Shown piece after piece: positions 54,114-63,450 of a stretch of DNA of 64,000 nt (position 1 is the first letter of the stretch; every line of letters begins with the position of its first letter). This DNA comes from Thermococcus piezophilus. GTDB lineage: Archaea; Methanobacteriota_B; Thermococci; Thermococcales; Thermococcaceae. The notes beneath the pieces are model-generated. The model did not search any database. It saw only the letters and a list, made by a program, of their open reading frames with translations, and had not been told where the DNA came from. The stretch is from the NCBI RefSeq assembly GCF_001647085.1, contig NZ_CP015520.1:62001-126000 (forward strand). The letters are read 5' to 3'. The translations under genes were made by a program, and so were the position numbers.

Positions 54114-55084
54114 ATGAAGAACGATAAAAAGGTTTTGGCAGGATTTTTAATTTTTTGCTGTTTCTTTTTATTATTAAAAAGATAACTCACTCCCTCCTAA
54201 TGAGGTGAAGGATTACATTTACAAAATAAGTCCAACATCTCAATAAGTGTCAACGAAACAGGTGATAATAAGATACTTGTTCTGATAGCAACCGATGGGG
54301 TTAATTTTGAGGAAGAGACTACTGGTTTCATTCAATGTTTATTGGTAATCCAAGTTAAATCTCAGTACTATCAGAGCGGACTTGAGCATCTCGGGAACTT
54401 CACCCCCTTCCTTAACGGAACGCCGAAGGCGAACGTGACCTTAGAAGGTGTGGAAGAAAATTATTTCTGTGTCCCTGAGGGGTAGTCGTGTATTCATACT
54501 ACCCAGGGGAACGGAGAAGCTCCGTGGCGCTGTTTGACTACAACTCAACCCCCATATGGAAGGAAAAATACCGAACCTTCCCGGAAATGTACCCCAATAG
54601 GAGCATAATCCTCGCGGATTTGTTCATTCACTTTGTGAACACCTCTGACGGGAACATAAGCAGTAAGATATGCCCCGACGTCAGGAGGCCGTACATCTCA
54701 CACATAAGGATTCTGGGTGAGACGGTGTACTATACAATGGGCTACTATGACATTGATCTGTGGAAAACGGGGGCGTTGATATACCTCGTGAGAGCTGAGG
54801 AGGTGAAAAAGAGTGAAATCGCCACGATTGAAGGGCACCCCCCTCGGTGTTAGACTGCTGATTGACGCCAACGATGAATATGTGGCGGTGGCTTACTACC
54901 TTCGGACGAGCTCAGGAACGAGAAGAACGGAGTCTGTGTGTTTACAGTAGGGAGCTTAAGAAAACTCGCCTGTAAAGAGTTTGAAGACGGAGATAGGCCA
55001 CTGAACGTCAAACTCGAAGGAAACGTCATATACGTCCAAACAACCAAGGGAGTAAAAGCATACAAAATACCCAGCCCGCGGTGA
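54114..55084 (+). pseudogene. secreted beta-propeller-like protein, degraded
   Basis: ATG at 54114 (GGTGGAGTGTC ahead) starts a signal-like MKNDKKVLAGFLIFCCFFLL, followed by a stop, then pieces in several frames: ISISVNETGDNKILVLIATD, HLGNFTPFLNGTPKANVTLE, YSYYPGERRSSVALFDYNS, and VKLEGNVIYVQTTKGVKAYK to a stop at 55082-55084. The repeated beta-strand blocks resemble PQQ/WD-type propeller repeats of Thermococcus surface proteins. At least four frame breaks and one or more stops; clearly inactive. It abuts the ThiI-like remnant on the other strand. Confidence 0.7.
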
Positions 55085-55146
55085 CCAGTGGTGTACTCAG
55101 GGATGCCTGTATAAGAACTGCACCTGCATCCTCGATGTGGACCTGA

Positions 55147-55770
55147 GAGAATCTCATGCGAGGAATAAGATGCTTTAAAGCACCCTCCCCTCACGAGTTT
55201 CTCCCTTATCTTCTCGAACTCTCCAAGGGAGCCGCGCACTACCGGATACTTCGGCACGAACGGACAGGACTCTTCAGGTTCTATGCTTATTTCGAACGTG
55301 CCCATCTCCTTTGCCATCCTGACTATCTCCCCCTTGTCAAGGCCGATGAGGGGCCTCAAAATAGGCAGAACACTTGCCTGACTTATTATCAGCAGGTTGT
55401 CAAGGGTCTGCAATGCCACCTGCCCGAGGGAATCGCCAGTAACTATAGCTTTTGCCCCGACTTCGTGCCCCACCCTGCAGGCCTTCCTCAGCATCGTGTA
55501 CTTGCAGAAAAGACACGCCCACCTGGCCTTTCCAATCTCGACCGGCTTGGAAAATATCGGCGCCTGTTCCTCGTAAGCATCAACGATTACGGGCTCATTG
55601 AGCTTTCAGTACTTACTCAGAATCTCGCAGAGCTCCAGAACTTTTGACTCCTTCTTATCGCTCTGCCTGAAGTGGACTGGCGTTATCTCCATGCCCTTTC
55701 TGAGCATAAGGTATATCGCCACTGGGGAATCAATGCCCGAACTGAGCAGTGCAACGGCCTTCATGGGCAT
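55147..55770 (-). pseudogene. ThiI-like PP-loop protein with an internal TGA
   Basis: Minus strand: ATG at 55770 starts MPMKAVALLSSGIDSPVA, a PP-loop SGIDS ATP pyrophosphatase. A TGA at codon about 54 (LSKY-stop-KLNEP, near 55608) interrupts it, then the same frame runs on through FCKYTMLRKACR, TGDSLGQVALQTL and FEISIEPEESCPF, the ThiI C-terminal signature. The frame stays open past the likely end into the neighbouring remnant. It lacks the THUMP domain and so is a short ThiI paralogue. No selenocysteine context is visible, so the TGA is probably a true stop. Confidence 0.78.
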
Positions 55771-55805
55771 TGGTTCTCCCAAGCCCTTAAGAGGGTTTTC
55801 TGAAC

Positions 55806-56354
55806 TCAGGGTTTGAAACCCTTCAGCAGGATTCCGAGATAAACGAACCAGGCCAGGATGAAGGCTGCTCCGATGAGCTCCGGAATGGCCAGACCTTTGA
55901 AAACCCTTGCCTTGATCAGGTAGAGTATCACGAGGAAGACGAGGACCGAGAGAACCGTCCAGAGGTAGTTAATTGGGTTGGTCCTCCCGAGTTTCGCTCC
56001 GACAATTGCAATGTCTGCCAGGGCAAGGATGTAGAAGAGGACCGCAGAGGGTGCGTGGAAAGGCAGCTCCTCCGGAAAGATTCCCACGAGGAAGAGGAAG
56101 GCTATCGCGAAGGGCATAAGGTAGGAGAGGCCGTTCCTGAAGGCGACGAGTGAGGGGAACATTGCTATCAATGCAAAAAACATCAGGAAGCTGTTGAAGA
56201 GCCAGCGGTTGGGGTTTTTAAGCGAACCCATGTCGCTCAGCGCGTTGTTCGTGAAGGAAAACCAGGGGTTGGCGCTTATCACAATTGCCAAGCCGACGAT
56301 AAAGATTACCGGGAGAGACAAGGCCAAGTAGGAGGCGAGGCGCTGGGGGACCAT
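55806..56354 (-). CDS. DUF998 family membrane protein
   Basis: 182 residues with six hydrophobic helices; NALSDMGSLKNPNRWLFN and the following helices match the DUF998 family, whose function is unknown. ATG at 56354 has GAGGTGGAATCA ahead. It lies 17 bp downstream of thiI on the same strand and probably shares its transcript. Confidence 0.75.
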   Translation of the reverse strand: MVPQRLASYLALSLPVIFIVGLAIVISANPWFSFTNNALSDMGSLKNPNRWLFNSFLMFFALIAMFPSLVAFRNGLSYLMPFAIAFLFLVGIFPEELPFHAPSAVLFYILALADIAIVGAKLGRTNPINYLWTVLSVLVFLVILYLIKARVFKGLAIPELIGAAFILAWFVYLGILLKGFKP

Positions 56355-56371
56355 TGATTCCACCTCACAGC

Positions 56372-57514
56372 CTAACACTCCCTCCTCGGCTCTTCACCAA
56401 AAACCGCCTTGTGGAGCTTCCTGAACTCCTCCCATGAGCCTCTGATTATTGGGTGCTTGGGGGCGAAAGGCATCTCGTCCTCTGGGAGCGTGGAAAGCTC
56501 GAAGGTGCCGATTCTCTTGGCGATCTCAACTATTTCCTCCTTATCCATGCCGATTAGCGGGCGGTAAATCGGCAAATCGCTTGCCTGGCTGACAATGTAC
56601 ATGTTCTCAAGCGTCTGGCTCGCAACCTGCCCGAGGGAGTCGCCCATGACGATGCCTTTCGCCCCAAAGTCCTTCGCTATTTTATCGGCGTACTTCACCA
56701 TCATGAACTTGCAGAAGACACAGGTGTACTTCTCCTTTCCGAGTTCTCTCAGCTTCTCAAGAATTCTCTCGCGCTCCTTTGGATTGACGACTATCAGCTC
56801 GCCCTTGCCGCCGTAGCCGTACTTCTTGAGCTGGTTCCATATCTTCCTAACCTTTTCGAGGGTCTTCTCGCCCATGTAGATGTGCACAGGTATTACCTCG
56901 ACACCGCGCTTCATCATGAGAAAAGCTGCAACTGGCGAATCTATGCCCCCGCTGAGGAGCACAACTACTTTGCCCTGAGTCCCTATCGGGAGGCCTCCCC
57001 AGGCCCTAACCTTGTCGACGAAGATGTAAGCTTTGCCATCCATCAGCTCAACGCCAACCTCTATGTCGTACTCATGAAGATTAACTTCACTCTCCTCGTT
57101 CTCAAGGATGTATTCGCCGACCTTGGCCTGGATCTCCGGACTCTTCAGCGGAAACTCCTTGGTGATTCTCCTCGCAGTTACCCTAAACCGGGGCTTTTCT
57201 AAGCCGAGCTCTCTTTTCTTTCTCCTGAAGAGCTTAAGGGCAGTCTTGTTAATCTTCTCGAGGTCCGCATCAACCTCCATCGCCGGCGAAAGGGAGACTA
57301 TGCCGAAGACCCGCTTAAGAACCTCAACGGCCCCTCCAGCCCTGTTCGTCTTCACCAGAATTCTACCGTGCTTGGCCTCGATCTTCTTGAACTCCACACC
57401 CTCGCTCACTAGGGCCTCGCGGATGTTGTTCATGAGGATGTTCTCGAACCATCTCCTCGTCTGCCTCGACTTTGTGCCTATCTCACCGTAGCGCACGATG
57501 ACAACGTTGAACAT
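56372..57514 (-). CDS. thiI: tRNA 4-thiouridine synthetase ThiI
   Basis: 380 residues. N-terminal ferredoxin-like and THUMP domains (RYGEIGTKSRQTRR start), then the PP-loop domain SGGIDSPVAAFLM and the catalytic-Cys region CVFCKFMMVKYADKIAK, GDSLGQVASQTLENM. Adenylates and thiolates uridine 8 of tRNA (and may serve thiamine synthesis). No rhodanese domain. ATG at 57514 has GGTGATGCAC ahead. A partial paralogue lies just downstream beyond DUF998. Confidence 0.92.
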   Translation of the reverse strand: MFNVVIVRYGEIGTKSRQTRRWFENILMNNIREALVSEGVEFKKIEAKHGRILVKTNRAGGAVEVLKRVFGIVSLSPAMEVDADLEKINKTALKLFRRKKRELGLEKPRFRVTARRITKEFPLKSPEIQAKVGEYILENEESEVNLHEYDIEVGVELMDGKAYIFVDKVRAWGGLPIGTQGKVVVLLSGGIDSPVAAFLMMKRGVEVIPVHIYMGEKTLEKVRKIWNQLKKYGYGGKGELIVVNPKERERILEKLRELGKEKYTCVFCKFMMVKYADKIAKDFGAKGIVMGDSLGQVASQTLENMYIVSQASDLPIYRPLIGMDKEEIVEIAKRIGTFELSTLPEDEMPFAPKHPIIRGSWEEFRKLHKAVFGEEPRREC

Positions 57515-57519
57515 GTGCA

Positions 57520-57846
57520 TCACCTCACCACGTGGGGGAACTTTATCACTATCTCCACGTACTTCTGGATAACCACGTAGAGAACTATCGAGATGAGGTA
57601 CGATGACAGCAGTATCAGCTCGTTCATCTCGAAGATATGGGCGGCTATTTCCTTTGCCCTCGGGGTGGCGTCAACTATGGCGCGCATGTATTTGGCCTTG
57701 AGCCAGTGATTTATTTGAACGGCCAGGACAAGGAGCAGAACCCCAACTACCCCCCACATCTTACCGAGCGCCAGCATGAGGAACAGGGTGGACGCAACTA
57801 TTATCCAGCCGCCTATGACCCCGAGGAGTATGACGAACTCTATCAT
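57520..57846 (-). CDS. small membrane protein, three to four helices
   Basis: 108 residues with hydrophobic helices at about 2-26, 30-46 and 74-92 and a central basic/acidic stretch. No family recognised. It ends 5 bp before the thiI start and is likely in the same transcript. Confidence 0.55.
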   Translation of the reverse strand: MIEFVILLGVIGGWIIVASTLFLMLALGKMWGVVGVLLLVLAVQINHWLKAKYMRAIVDATPRAKEIAAHIFEMNELILLSSYLISIVLYVVIQKYVEIVIKFPHVVR

Positions 57847-57889
57847 CCTTCCACCAGAAAGGGTTGAGGGGTTGGGAATAAAAAAGTTG

Positions 57890-58490
57890 CTAAATGAAGC
57901 GGGTTATCTCCCCGAGCATACGACGCCTCCCGCGAGGTTTCTGTTCCCGCCGGGGATAACCAATGGGAATCACCCCGACGAGGTAGTAGTTTTCATAGAG
58001 TCCGGCGAGTTTTCTGACCTCCTCCGCTATCCCCCGGAAGTTAGTGACGCCTATATAGACCGTCCCGAGTCCCAGCTCTACTGCCTTAAGCATGAGGTTC
58101 TGTATGGCCATCGCCACGCTATCAACACTCCAGATGAACTCCAAATAGTCGAATTCGCTCCCCTCGAGGAAGCAAACCCTCTTATCTATGAAGATGGCGA
58201 TGTAAACTGGGGCTTTGTACATGCCTTCCTTGTACATACTCTCCTGAAGCTTTTTCATCCGGGATATTAACAGCGCGGTAGTACTCCTCCATGCCCCTTG
58301 TCATGAGGCGATAGATCTTTTCCCGAGAGTCTTCGCTCTTAAACACGACGAAAGTCCAGTTTTCACGTCCACTGGCAGTGGGGGCCCTTACTGCGGCCTC
58401 AATCATACTTCTGATGGCCTCTCCCGGAACGTCCCTCTCGTCAAAATACCTGACAGAGACCCTTTTTGATATAGCCTTCTTGAGCTCCAT
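57890..58490 (-). pseudogene. nitroreductase family protein, one frameshift
   Basis: FMN-dependent NAD(P)H nitroreductase-like. From ATG 58490 (GGATGATGTT ahead) it reads ELKKAISKRVSVRYFDERD, AAVRAPTASGRENWTFVV and the region up to AVNIP, then breaks near 58257-58265. The next frame continues MKKLQESMYKEGMYKAPVYI and ends with LGLGTVYIGVTNF and YYLVGVIPIGYPRREQKPR, the FMN-binding end. A single indel in the two-part reading suggests recent loss or an error. Confidence 0.8.
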
Positions 58491-58586
58491 AACATCATCC
58501 CAGAGAACTTCAACGGCAATATTAACCAGCCTTTCCAAAACCAAAGGTTTAAGAAAAAGGACGGATAGTCTCTACAAGGTGAAAGT

Positions 58587-59300
58587 ATGTACGGATGGAG
58601 AGGCAGACTGGGTCTTATCGTTCCCTCATCAAACACAACAATGGAGATGGAGTTCCACTCGTCGCTCCCCGATGGGGTCTCGCTCCACACCTCAAGGGTT
58701 CCGCTCAGGAACGTTACAGAAGAAGAGCTCATCAAGATGAACGCTTTAGCGGTTGAGAGCGCCAAGCTGCTCCGCGATGCGGGGGTCGAGCTTATACTCT
58801 ACGGCTGCACGAGTGGTTCATTCATCGGCGGCAAGGACTTCGAGAAGGAGCTCGAGGCGAAGATGGAGAATGAAGTAAACGTCCCCGTTGTCAGCACGAG
58901 CACCGCCGTGATCGAGGCACTGCGGATGCTCGACGCCCAGTCGATACTCGTGGTTACTCCCTATACGGACGAAATAAACGAGCGCGAGAGGGAGTTCTTG
59001 GAGGCCAACGACTTCGAGGTTCTCGACATAAGGGGCCTCGGTATAGAGGACAACGCCCAGATAGGGAAGCTCGAACCCTATGAGGCCTACCGCCTGGCCA
59101 AAGCGACCTTCGTTGATGAGGCGGACGCAATATTCATAAGCTGCACCAACCTCAGGACCTTCGAGATAATCGAGGCACTTGAGGAAGACCTTGGAGTGCC
59201 GGTCGTCACCAGCAACCAGGCGTCTCTTTGGCTTGCCCTGAGGGAGCTCGACGTCATGGAGAAGATTCCCTGGCTTGGAAGGCTCTTTGTGGAGTTCTAA
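58587..59300 (+). CDS. maleate isomerase/arylmalonate decarboxylase-like (Asp/Glu racemase family)
   Basis: 237 residues. The family's two catalytic Cys positions are visible: LYGCTSGSF (about residue 73) and FISCTNLRTF (about residue 188). The N-terminus begins RGRLGLIVPSSNTTMEMEF. Acts on a carboxylic-acid substrate in the cytosol; specificity unknown. GGTGAAAGT precedes the ATG. Confidence 0.82.
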   Translation: MYGWRGRLGLIVPSSNTTMEMEFHSSLPDGVSLHTSRVPLRNVTEEELIKMNALAVESAKLLRDAGVELILYGCTSGSFIGGKDFEKELEAKMENEVNVPVVSTSTAVIEALRMLDAQSILVVTPYTDEINEREREFLEANDFEVLDIRGLGIEDNAQIGKLEPYEAYRLAKATFVDEADAIFISCTNLRTFEIIEALEEDLGVPVVTSNQASLWLALRELDVMEKIPWLGRLFVEF

Positions 59301-59376
59301 GCCCGCCTCCCTCCAACATTTTTATGTCCACCCCTCCGAAACCCTTTTAAGAGGACATGCCTTTTTCTCAAGTGTT

Positions 59377-59393
59377 AGTCACTAAGGGTGATA
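59377..59393 (+). promoter_or_regulatory. Tgr-type glycolytic motif between TATA and start of pfkC
   Basis: AGTCAC-TAAGG-GTGATA: a perfect right half and a 4-of-6 left half of TATCAC-N5-GTGATA. It sits downstream of the TATA box (CCTTTTAAGAGG, 59343-59353) and overlaps the ribosome binding site of pfkC, the placement from which Tgr represses glycolytic genes. Confidence 0.55.
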
Positions 59394-59396
59394 CAT

Positions 59397-60772
59397 ATGG
59401 AGCTCCTCAACGCGGCAAGGGAACTCTCGATATACACCGCTTACAACACGAACGTCGATGCCATAGTTTTCCTCAGGGGGAAGACCGTCCAGAGACTCAT
59501 AGACGAGTTCGGGGCGGAGGCGGTTAGAAGAAGGATGGAGGAGTATCCGAGAGATAAACGGGCCCCTTGACTTCGTTGCGAGGCTCGTCCATGCCCTCAA
59601 GACAGGCAAGCCGATGGCCGTTCCGCTCGTGAACGAGGAGCTCCACTCATGGTTCGATTCTCACTTCAAATACGACGTTGAGAGAATGGGCGGTCAGGCT
59701 GGGATAATAGCCAACCTACTGGACAACCTCAACTTCAGGCGCGTTATAGTATACACGCCCCATCTGGCTAAAAAGCAGGCCATGATGTTCGTTGATAGGT
59801 CCAACCTATTATATCCCGTTGTCGAGGACGGGAGGCTGGCCTTCAAGCACCCGCGCGAGGCCTACCGCGAGGGCGACCCTATAAAGGTTAACCGCATCTT
59901 CGAGTTCCGCGCGGGAACTACCTTCAAGCTGAGGAACGAGACGGTAGAGGTTCCATTCTCGGGCAGATTCATAGTCTCGACCCGCTTTGAGCGCATCAAA
60001 GTACACACCGAGCCAGAGCTCAGACCGTTCCTCCCGGAGATAGGCATGGAAGTGGATGGTGCCATTCTCTCGGGTTATCAGGGAATAAAGCTCCGCTATT
60101 CTGACGGCAAGGACGCCAATTATTATCTCAAAAAGGCCAAGGAGGACATAATGCTCCTCAAGAGAGAAAAACGTCAAGGTTCATCTCGAGTTCGCCTCGA
60201 TTCAGAACAGGGAGCTCAGAAAGAAGGTCATCTACAATCTATTCCCGCTCGTCGACAGCGTAGGCATGGACGAGTCGGAGATAGCTTACATCCTGAACGC
60301 TCTGGGATACTCAAAGCTTTCGGACAGGATATTCACCTACAACCGCATCGAAGATACCGTGCTCGGAGGGAAGATACTCATCGACGAGATGAACCTCGAG
60401 ATCCTTCAGATTCACACGATTTATTACATCATGCACATCACTTACACGGACAACCCATTAAGTGAAGAAGAACTGAGGAAAAGCCTTGAGCTGGCCACAG
60501 CCCTTGCTGCAGCGAGGGCTTCACTCGGCGAGATTAAATCGCCCGAGGACTACAGGGTGGGCCTCAGAGTCCCATACAACGAGCGTGGTGAATACGTCAA
60601 GCTTCGTTTTGAGGAGGCAAAAAGAAGACTGAGGACAAAAGAGTACAGAGTGGTCATAATCCCGACGAGGCTCGCGCAGAACCCCGTGTCGACGGTTGGG
60701 TTGGGCGACACGATTTCCGCCGGGGCCTTCACGAGCTACTTGGCACTGCTGAAGAAGAAAGGGGAACTCTGA
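59397..60772 (+). pseudogene. pfkC: ADP-dependent phosphofructokinase, two frameshifts
   Basis: Uses ADP to phosphorylate fructose 6-phosphate in the modified Embden-Meyerhof pathway. The ATG at 59397 gives AARELSIYTAYNTNVDAIVF. A first break near 59552 (one base missing in GAGAGATAAACGG) moves the frame to NGPLDFVARLVHALKTGKP, MGGQAGIIANLLDN and FRAGTTFKLRNETVEVP. A second break at an AAAAA run near 60165 leads into VKVHLEFASIQNRELRKK, GLGDTISAGAFTSYL (the catalytic GxGD region) and the stop at 60770-60772. Order and length match the full enzyme (about 455 residues). If real, glycolysis through this enzyme is lost in this strain. Confidence 0.88.
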
Positions 60773-60776
60773 ATTT

Positions 60777-61625
60777 TTATTCTTCCAGAATCGAGTCTAT
60801 CAGTCTCGCCTTCTCCTGAGCCTTTCTGAGGTGCTCCACGGTGACTTTCGTGTAAATCTGGGTCGTCGAGAGGTTCGAGTGGCCGAGTAGCTCTTGAATC
60901 GCCCTTATGTCCACACCGTTCTCGAGCATGTGGGTGGCGAAGCTGTGGCGGAGCATGTGAGGAGTAGCCCTAACGCCCGCCCTCTCACCGTACTTCCTAA
61001 GGAGATACCAGATAGTCTTTGGCGAAAGCTTGTCTTTCCTCTCGCGCCTCTCCTCCACGAGGAGGTACTCGCTGTCGTCGTTCCTGCCCCTGAGGTAAGC
61101 CCTTATCTCCTCCAGCAAGGAGCGGGAAATCGGGACTATTCTATCCTTCGCACCCTTTCCACCGCGAACGACAAGGAGCGAGCGCTCAAAGTCCACATCG
61201 GATTTTTTCAGATTGCACAGCTCACTAACGCGCAGACCAGCTCCGTAGAGAAGAAGAAATATAAGCCTGTCTCTCTTCCTCGTCGGAGGAATCACCGAAA
61301 GGAGCCTTCTCACTTCCTCCCTCGTGAGGCTCTTGGGCAGGCTCTTAGGCACTTTGGGAGGTTTGAGCTTCTCGGCCTCCTCATCGTAGCCCTCAAAACG
61401 GAAATAGGAGCGGAGCGCTTGAACAACAAGGTTAAGGCTCCTGTTGGAGTAACCCTCCTTTCTCAGCCGGGCAAGAAAACGAAGGGCGGAGCGGGCGCTG
61501 AGTTCCCCACCCCATTCAAGGTAACGCCTAACGTAGTAGGAGTACATCCTAATCGTGTTCGGGCTCTTGCCCTCCAAATCAAGGTAGGTCTCGTACTCCT
61601 CGATGAGGCCGTTTAGCCCTTCCAT
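60777..61625 (-). CDS. xerA: tyrosine recombinase XerA
   Basis: Archaeal XerC/D-like recombinase that resolves chromosome dimers at the dif site. 282 residues with the N-terminal SAM-like domain and catalytic residues Arg132 (AGLRVSEL), Lys157 (RGGKGAKDR), His223 and Arg226 ([12 protein letters not shown]), His249 ([13 protein letters not shown]) and Tyr258. The gene lies 1 bp after the Toprim gene on the same strand. No dif-like site was identified by eye. Confidence 0.93.
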   Translation of the reverse strand: MEGLNGLIEEYETYLDLEGKSPNTIRMYSYYVRRYLEWGGELSARSALRFLARLRKEGYSNRSLNLVVQALRSYFRFEGYDEEAEKLKPPKVPKSLPKSLTREEVRRLLSVIPPTRKRDRLIFLLLYGAGLRVSELCNLKKSDVDFERSLLVVRGGKGAKDRIVPISRSLLEEIRAYLRGRNDDSEYLLVEERRERKDKLSPKTIWYLLRKYGERAGVRATPHMLRHSFATHMLENGVDIRAIQELLGHSNLSTTQIYTKVTVEHLRKAQEKARLIDSILEE

Positions 61626-61626
61626 A

Positions 61627-62517
61627 TCACAGCCCCTTCAGGAGCCCCTCGATGTCGTCGGACTTAACCTCCGGGTCAGCGGCAACCTCAGGCTCTTCGG
61701 ATGGCTTCGGTGGTAGTGGCTCATCTTCAGGGGACTCGGGCGGTTTCGGTGGTTCTTCCCGTATGGCGAGGCTGAGGTAAACGGTCTTGAGGAGCTCCTC
61801 AACAAGAGCCTTGTCCTCGGCGAAGATGTAGCCCTGACCAACGACAACCCTGCCAGCCAGTCCGAGCTTTTCGACGGCCTTTCCTATATAGGCCTCATCT
61901 GGAACCGGCTCAGCCGGGAAGAGGGACTTCCAGGCTTCGTCAATGCGGAAGATGTTCTTGGCGTTCTCAAGAAGGGCCTTCAGCCCCTCATTCTCTTCCC
62001 TAAGCCTGTCGTTTTCGGCTTTAGTCTCCTCATAAGCCTTGGTGAGCTTCTTGTACTCCTCGTGGAGCCTCTTATACTCCTCGGCCAGGCCATCGTAACG
62101 GCCCTTGAGGTCGAGAAGCTGGTTCCTCAGTGCCATGTACTCCGGGAGAATCTGGAGGCTCTTGAGACCGGCCCTAACCAGTGTGTTCTTAAGTTCCTTC
62201 CTGACGAGCTCGACATCTACGTGCTCAAGGTCGTGGCCGAGAGGGAGCTTCATCCTCTCAATGTGGCCGACCATCTCGCTCAGCTCATTAAAAAGCCTCT
62301 CAGCAAGGTCTCTTCCAACGCGGTCGGCGTCAGTGGCTATGATAAGCAGGTCAGCCCCAGCTGCGGCGCTCTTTGCAATCTCAACGTTGGTCGTCGGGAT
62401 TATGGCAGAAATCGTTATGTTGTACTCACTTCCCAAGGCAAGCCCTTGGAGAGCTTTACTTACCACTTCAACGTCGCTCGCACCTTCAACTAAAATTCTA
62501 ACATCGACTATGGCCAT
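61627..62517 (-). CDS. Toprim-domain protein with coiled coil
   Basis: 296 residues. Toprim fold at the N-terminus: the glutamate in [10 protein letters not shown] and the [12 protein letters not shown] Asp pair. A long charged coiled coil (about 130-185) follows, and a Pro/Glu-rich C-terminus ([17 protein letters not shown]). Toprim domains act in DNA and RNA strand transfer or cleavage; the role here is unknown but genes for XerA and this protein are next to each other in Thermococcales. ATG at 62517 has GAGGTGATGGGA ahead. Confidence 0.8.
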   Translation of the reverse strand: MAIVDVRILVEGASDVEVVSKALQGLALGSEYNITISAIIPTTNVEIAKSAAAGADLLIIATDADRVGRDLAERLFNELSEMVGHIERMKLPLGHDLEHVDVELVRKELKNTLVRAGLKSLQILPEYMALRNQLLDLKGRYDGLAEEYKRLHEEYKKLTKAYEETKAENDRLREENEGLKALLENAKNIFRIDEAWKSLFPAEPVPDEAYIGKAVEKLGLAGRVVVGQGYIFAEDKALVEELLKTVYLSLAIREEPPKPPESPEDEPLPPKPSEEPEVAADPEVKSDDIEGLLKGL

Positions 62518-62566
62518 TCCCATCACCTCGCGGGGTCGTTACCCCTTTGAAAATAGGATGGGGTCT

Positions 62567-63283
62567 TTAAAAATCCTCCCTCAGCTCAATCTCAAGGCTC
62601 GGCCTTTCGAGGACCACCCTGCCATCTGGAAGGAGTGAAATGCTCAGCGCGTGGATTTCAACGCCTGTTTTCTTGGCATCACTCAGAAGGTGCGCTATCT
62701 CAGGGTCGCCTTCTTTGTAGGGTCTGAACTTTTCAACCCTTGGCATAGCCCCAATGAAGAATATCATCGCCCTCTTTCCAGCCTTCTGCAGCTCTATCAG
62801 CTCCCTTATGTGCTTCTGGCCGCGGAGCGTCGGGCAGTCGGGGTACATCGCGTATTCCCCGCTTTCACCACCCCTCAAAACCGCGCTCTTCATCTCAGCG
62901 TAAACCTCTCCGCCCGGACACTCAAAGAGGTAATCCAGGCGGGACTTCTCAACGGTTACCTCCTTCCTCTTTATCCTGCAGTCTTTAAGCCAGGGAACCA
63001 GGCCAAGCTCCAAGGCTTTCTCAAAGGCTTTAGCTTGAGTTCTCGTGTCTATAACCGCACCCTTCCCGTGAAGGTCTTCAAAGGCCACCAGTATAAAATC
63101 CGTCTTCCCCCCGCTCTTGGGAACGCAGAAGGCCTTTCTGCCATCAACCATGAACTCATCCAATCTGCCTGTGTTGGTAACCCATGCCCTTCTTTCCTCT
63201 CCGTCAACCTCTACAAGGGCAACAAAGCGGTGGAGCCTTTTGAGGAAAGTGCATGGTACAACGTTGAGCCTGAGCAACTCCAT
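62567..63283 (-). CDS. sfsA: sugar fermentation stimulation protein SfsA family
   Basis: 238 residues, full length, of the SfsA family (DNA-binding/nuclease-like fold). VPCTFLKRLHRFVALVEVDG at the N-terminus, HLHGKGAVIDTRTQ-type central part, EVYAEMKSAVLRGG and YPDCPTLRGQKHIREL match. Cellular role in archaea is unknown. GGAGGTCAATCC precedes the ATG. Confidence 0.88.
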   Translation of the reverse strand: MELLRLNVVPCTFLKRLHRFVALVEVDGEERRAWVTNTGRLDEFMVDGRKAFCVPKSGGKTDFILVAFEDLHGKGAVIDTRTQAKAFEKALELGLVPWLKDCRIKRKEVTVEKSRLDYLFECPGGEVYAEMKSAVLRGGESGEYAMYPDCPTLRGQKHIRELIELQKAGKRAMIFFIGAMPRVEKFRPYKEGDPEIAHLLSDAKKTGVEIHALSISLLPDGRVVLERPSLEIELREDF

Positions 63284-63450
63284 GGATTGACCTCCCCGTC
63301 TCGGGATAAAAGCGTTACTCTGGAAATTTATGTCCAGAAACTGGATAATCTCTAGGGGATAAGATTTCCCGCGGTCTGTTCTGAGGCACTTGAGTACAAT
63401 GAACTCCCGGCCCACCTAAAACCTTAAATATCTCCCGATTGAGCATTTAG

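Noticed and set aside
55590-55625. TGA as selenocysteine codon in the ThiI-like gene
   Set aside because: No selenoprotein family matches, no Sec insertion element is apparent, and Thermococcales are not known for this use; a nonsense mutation or error is simpler.
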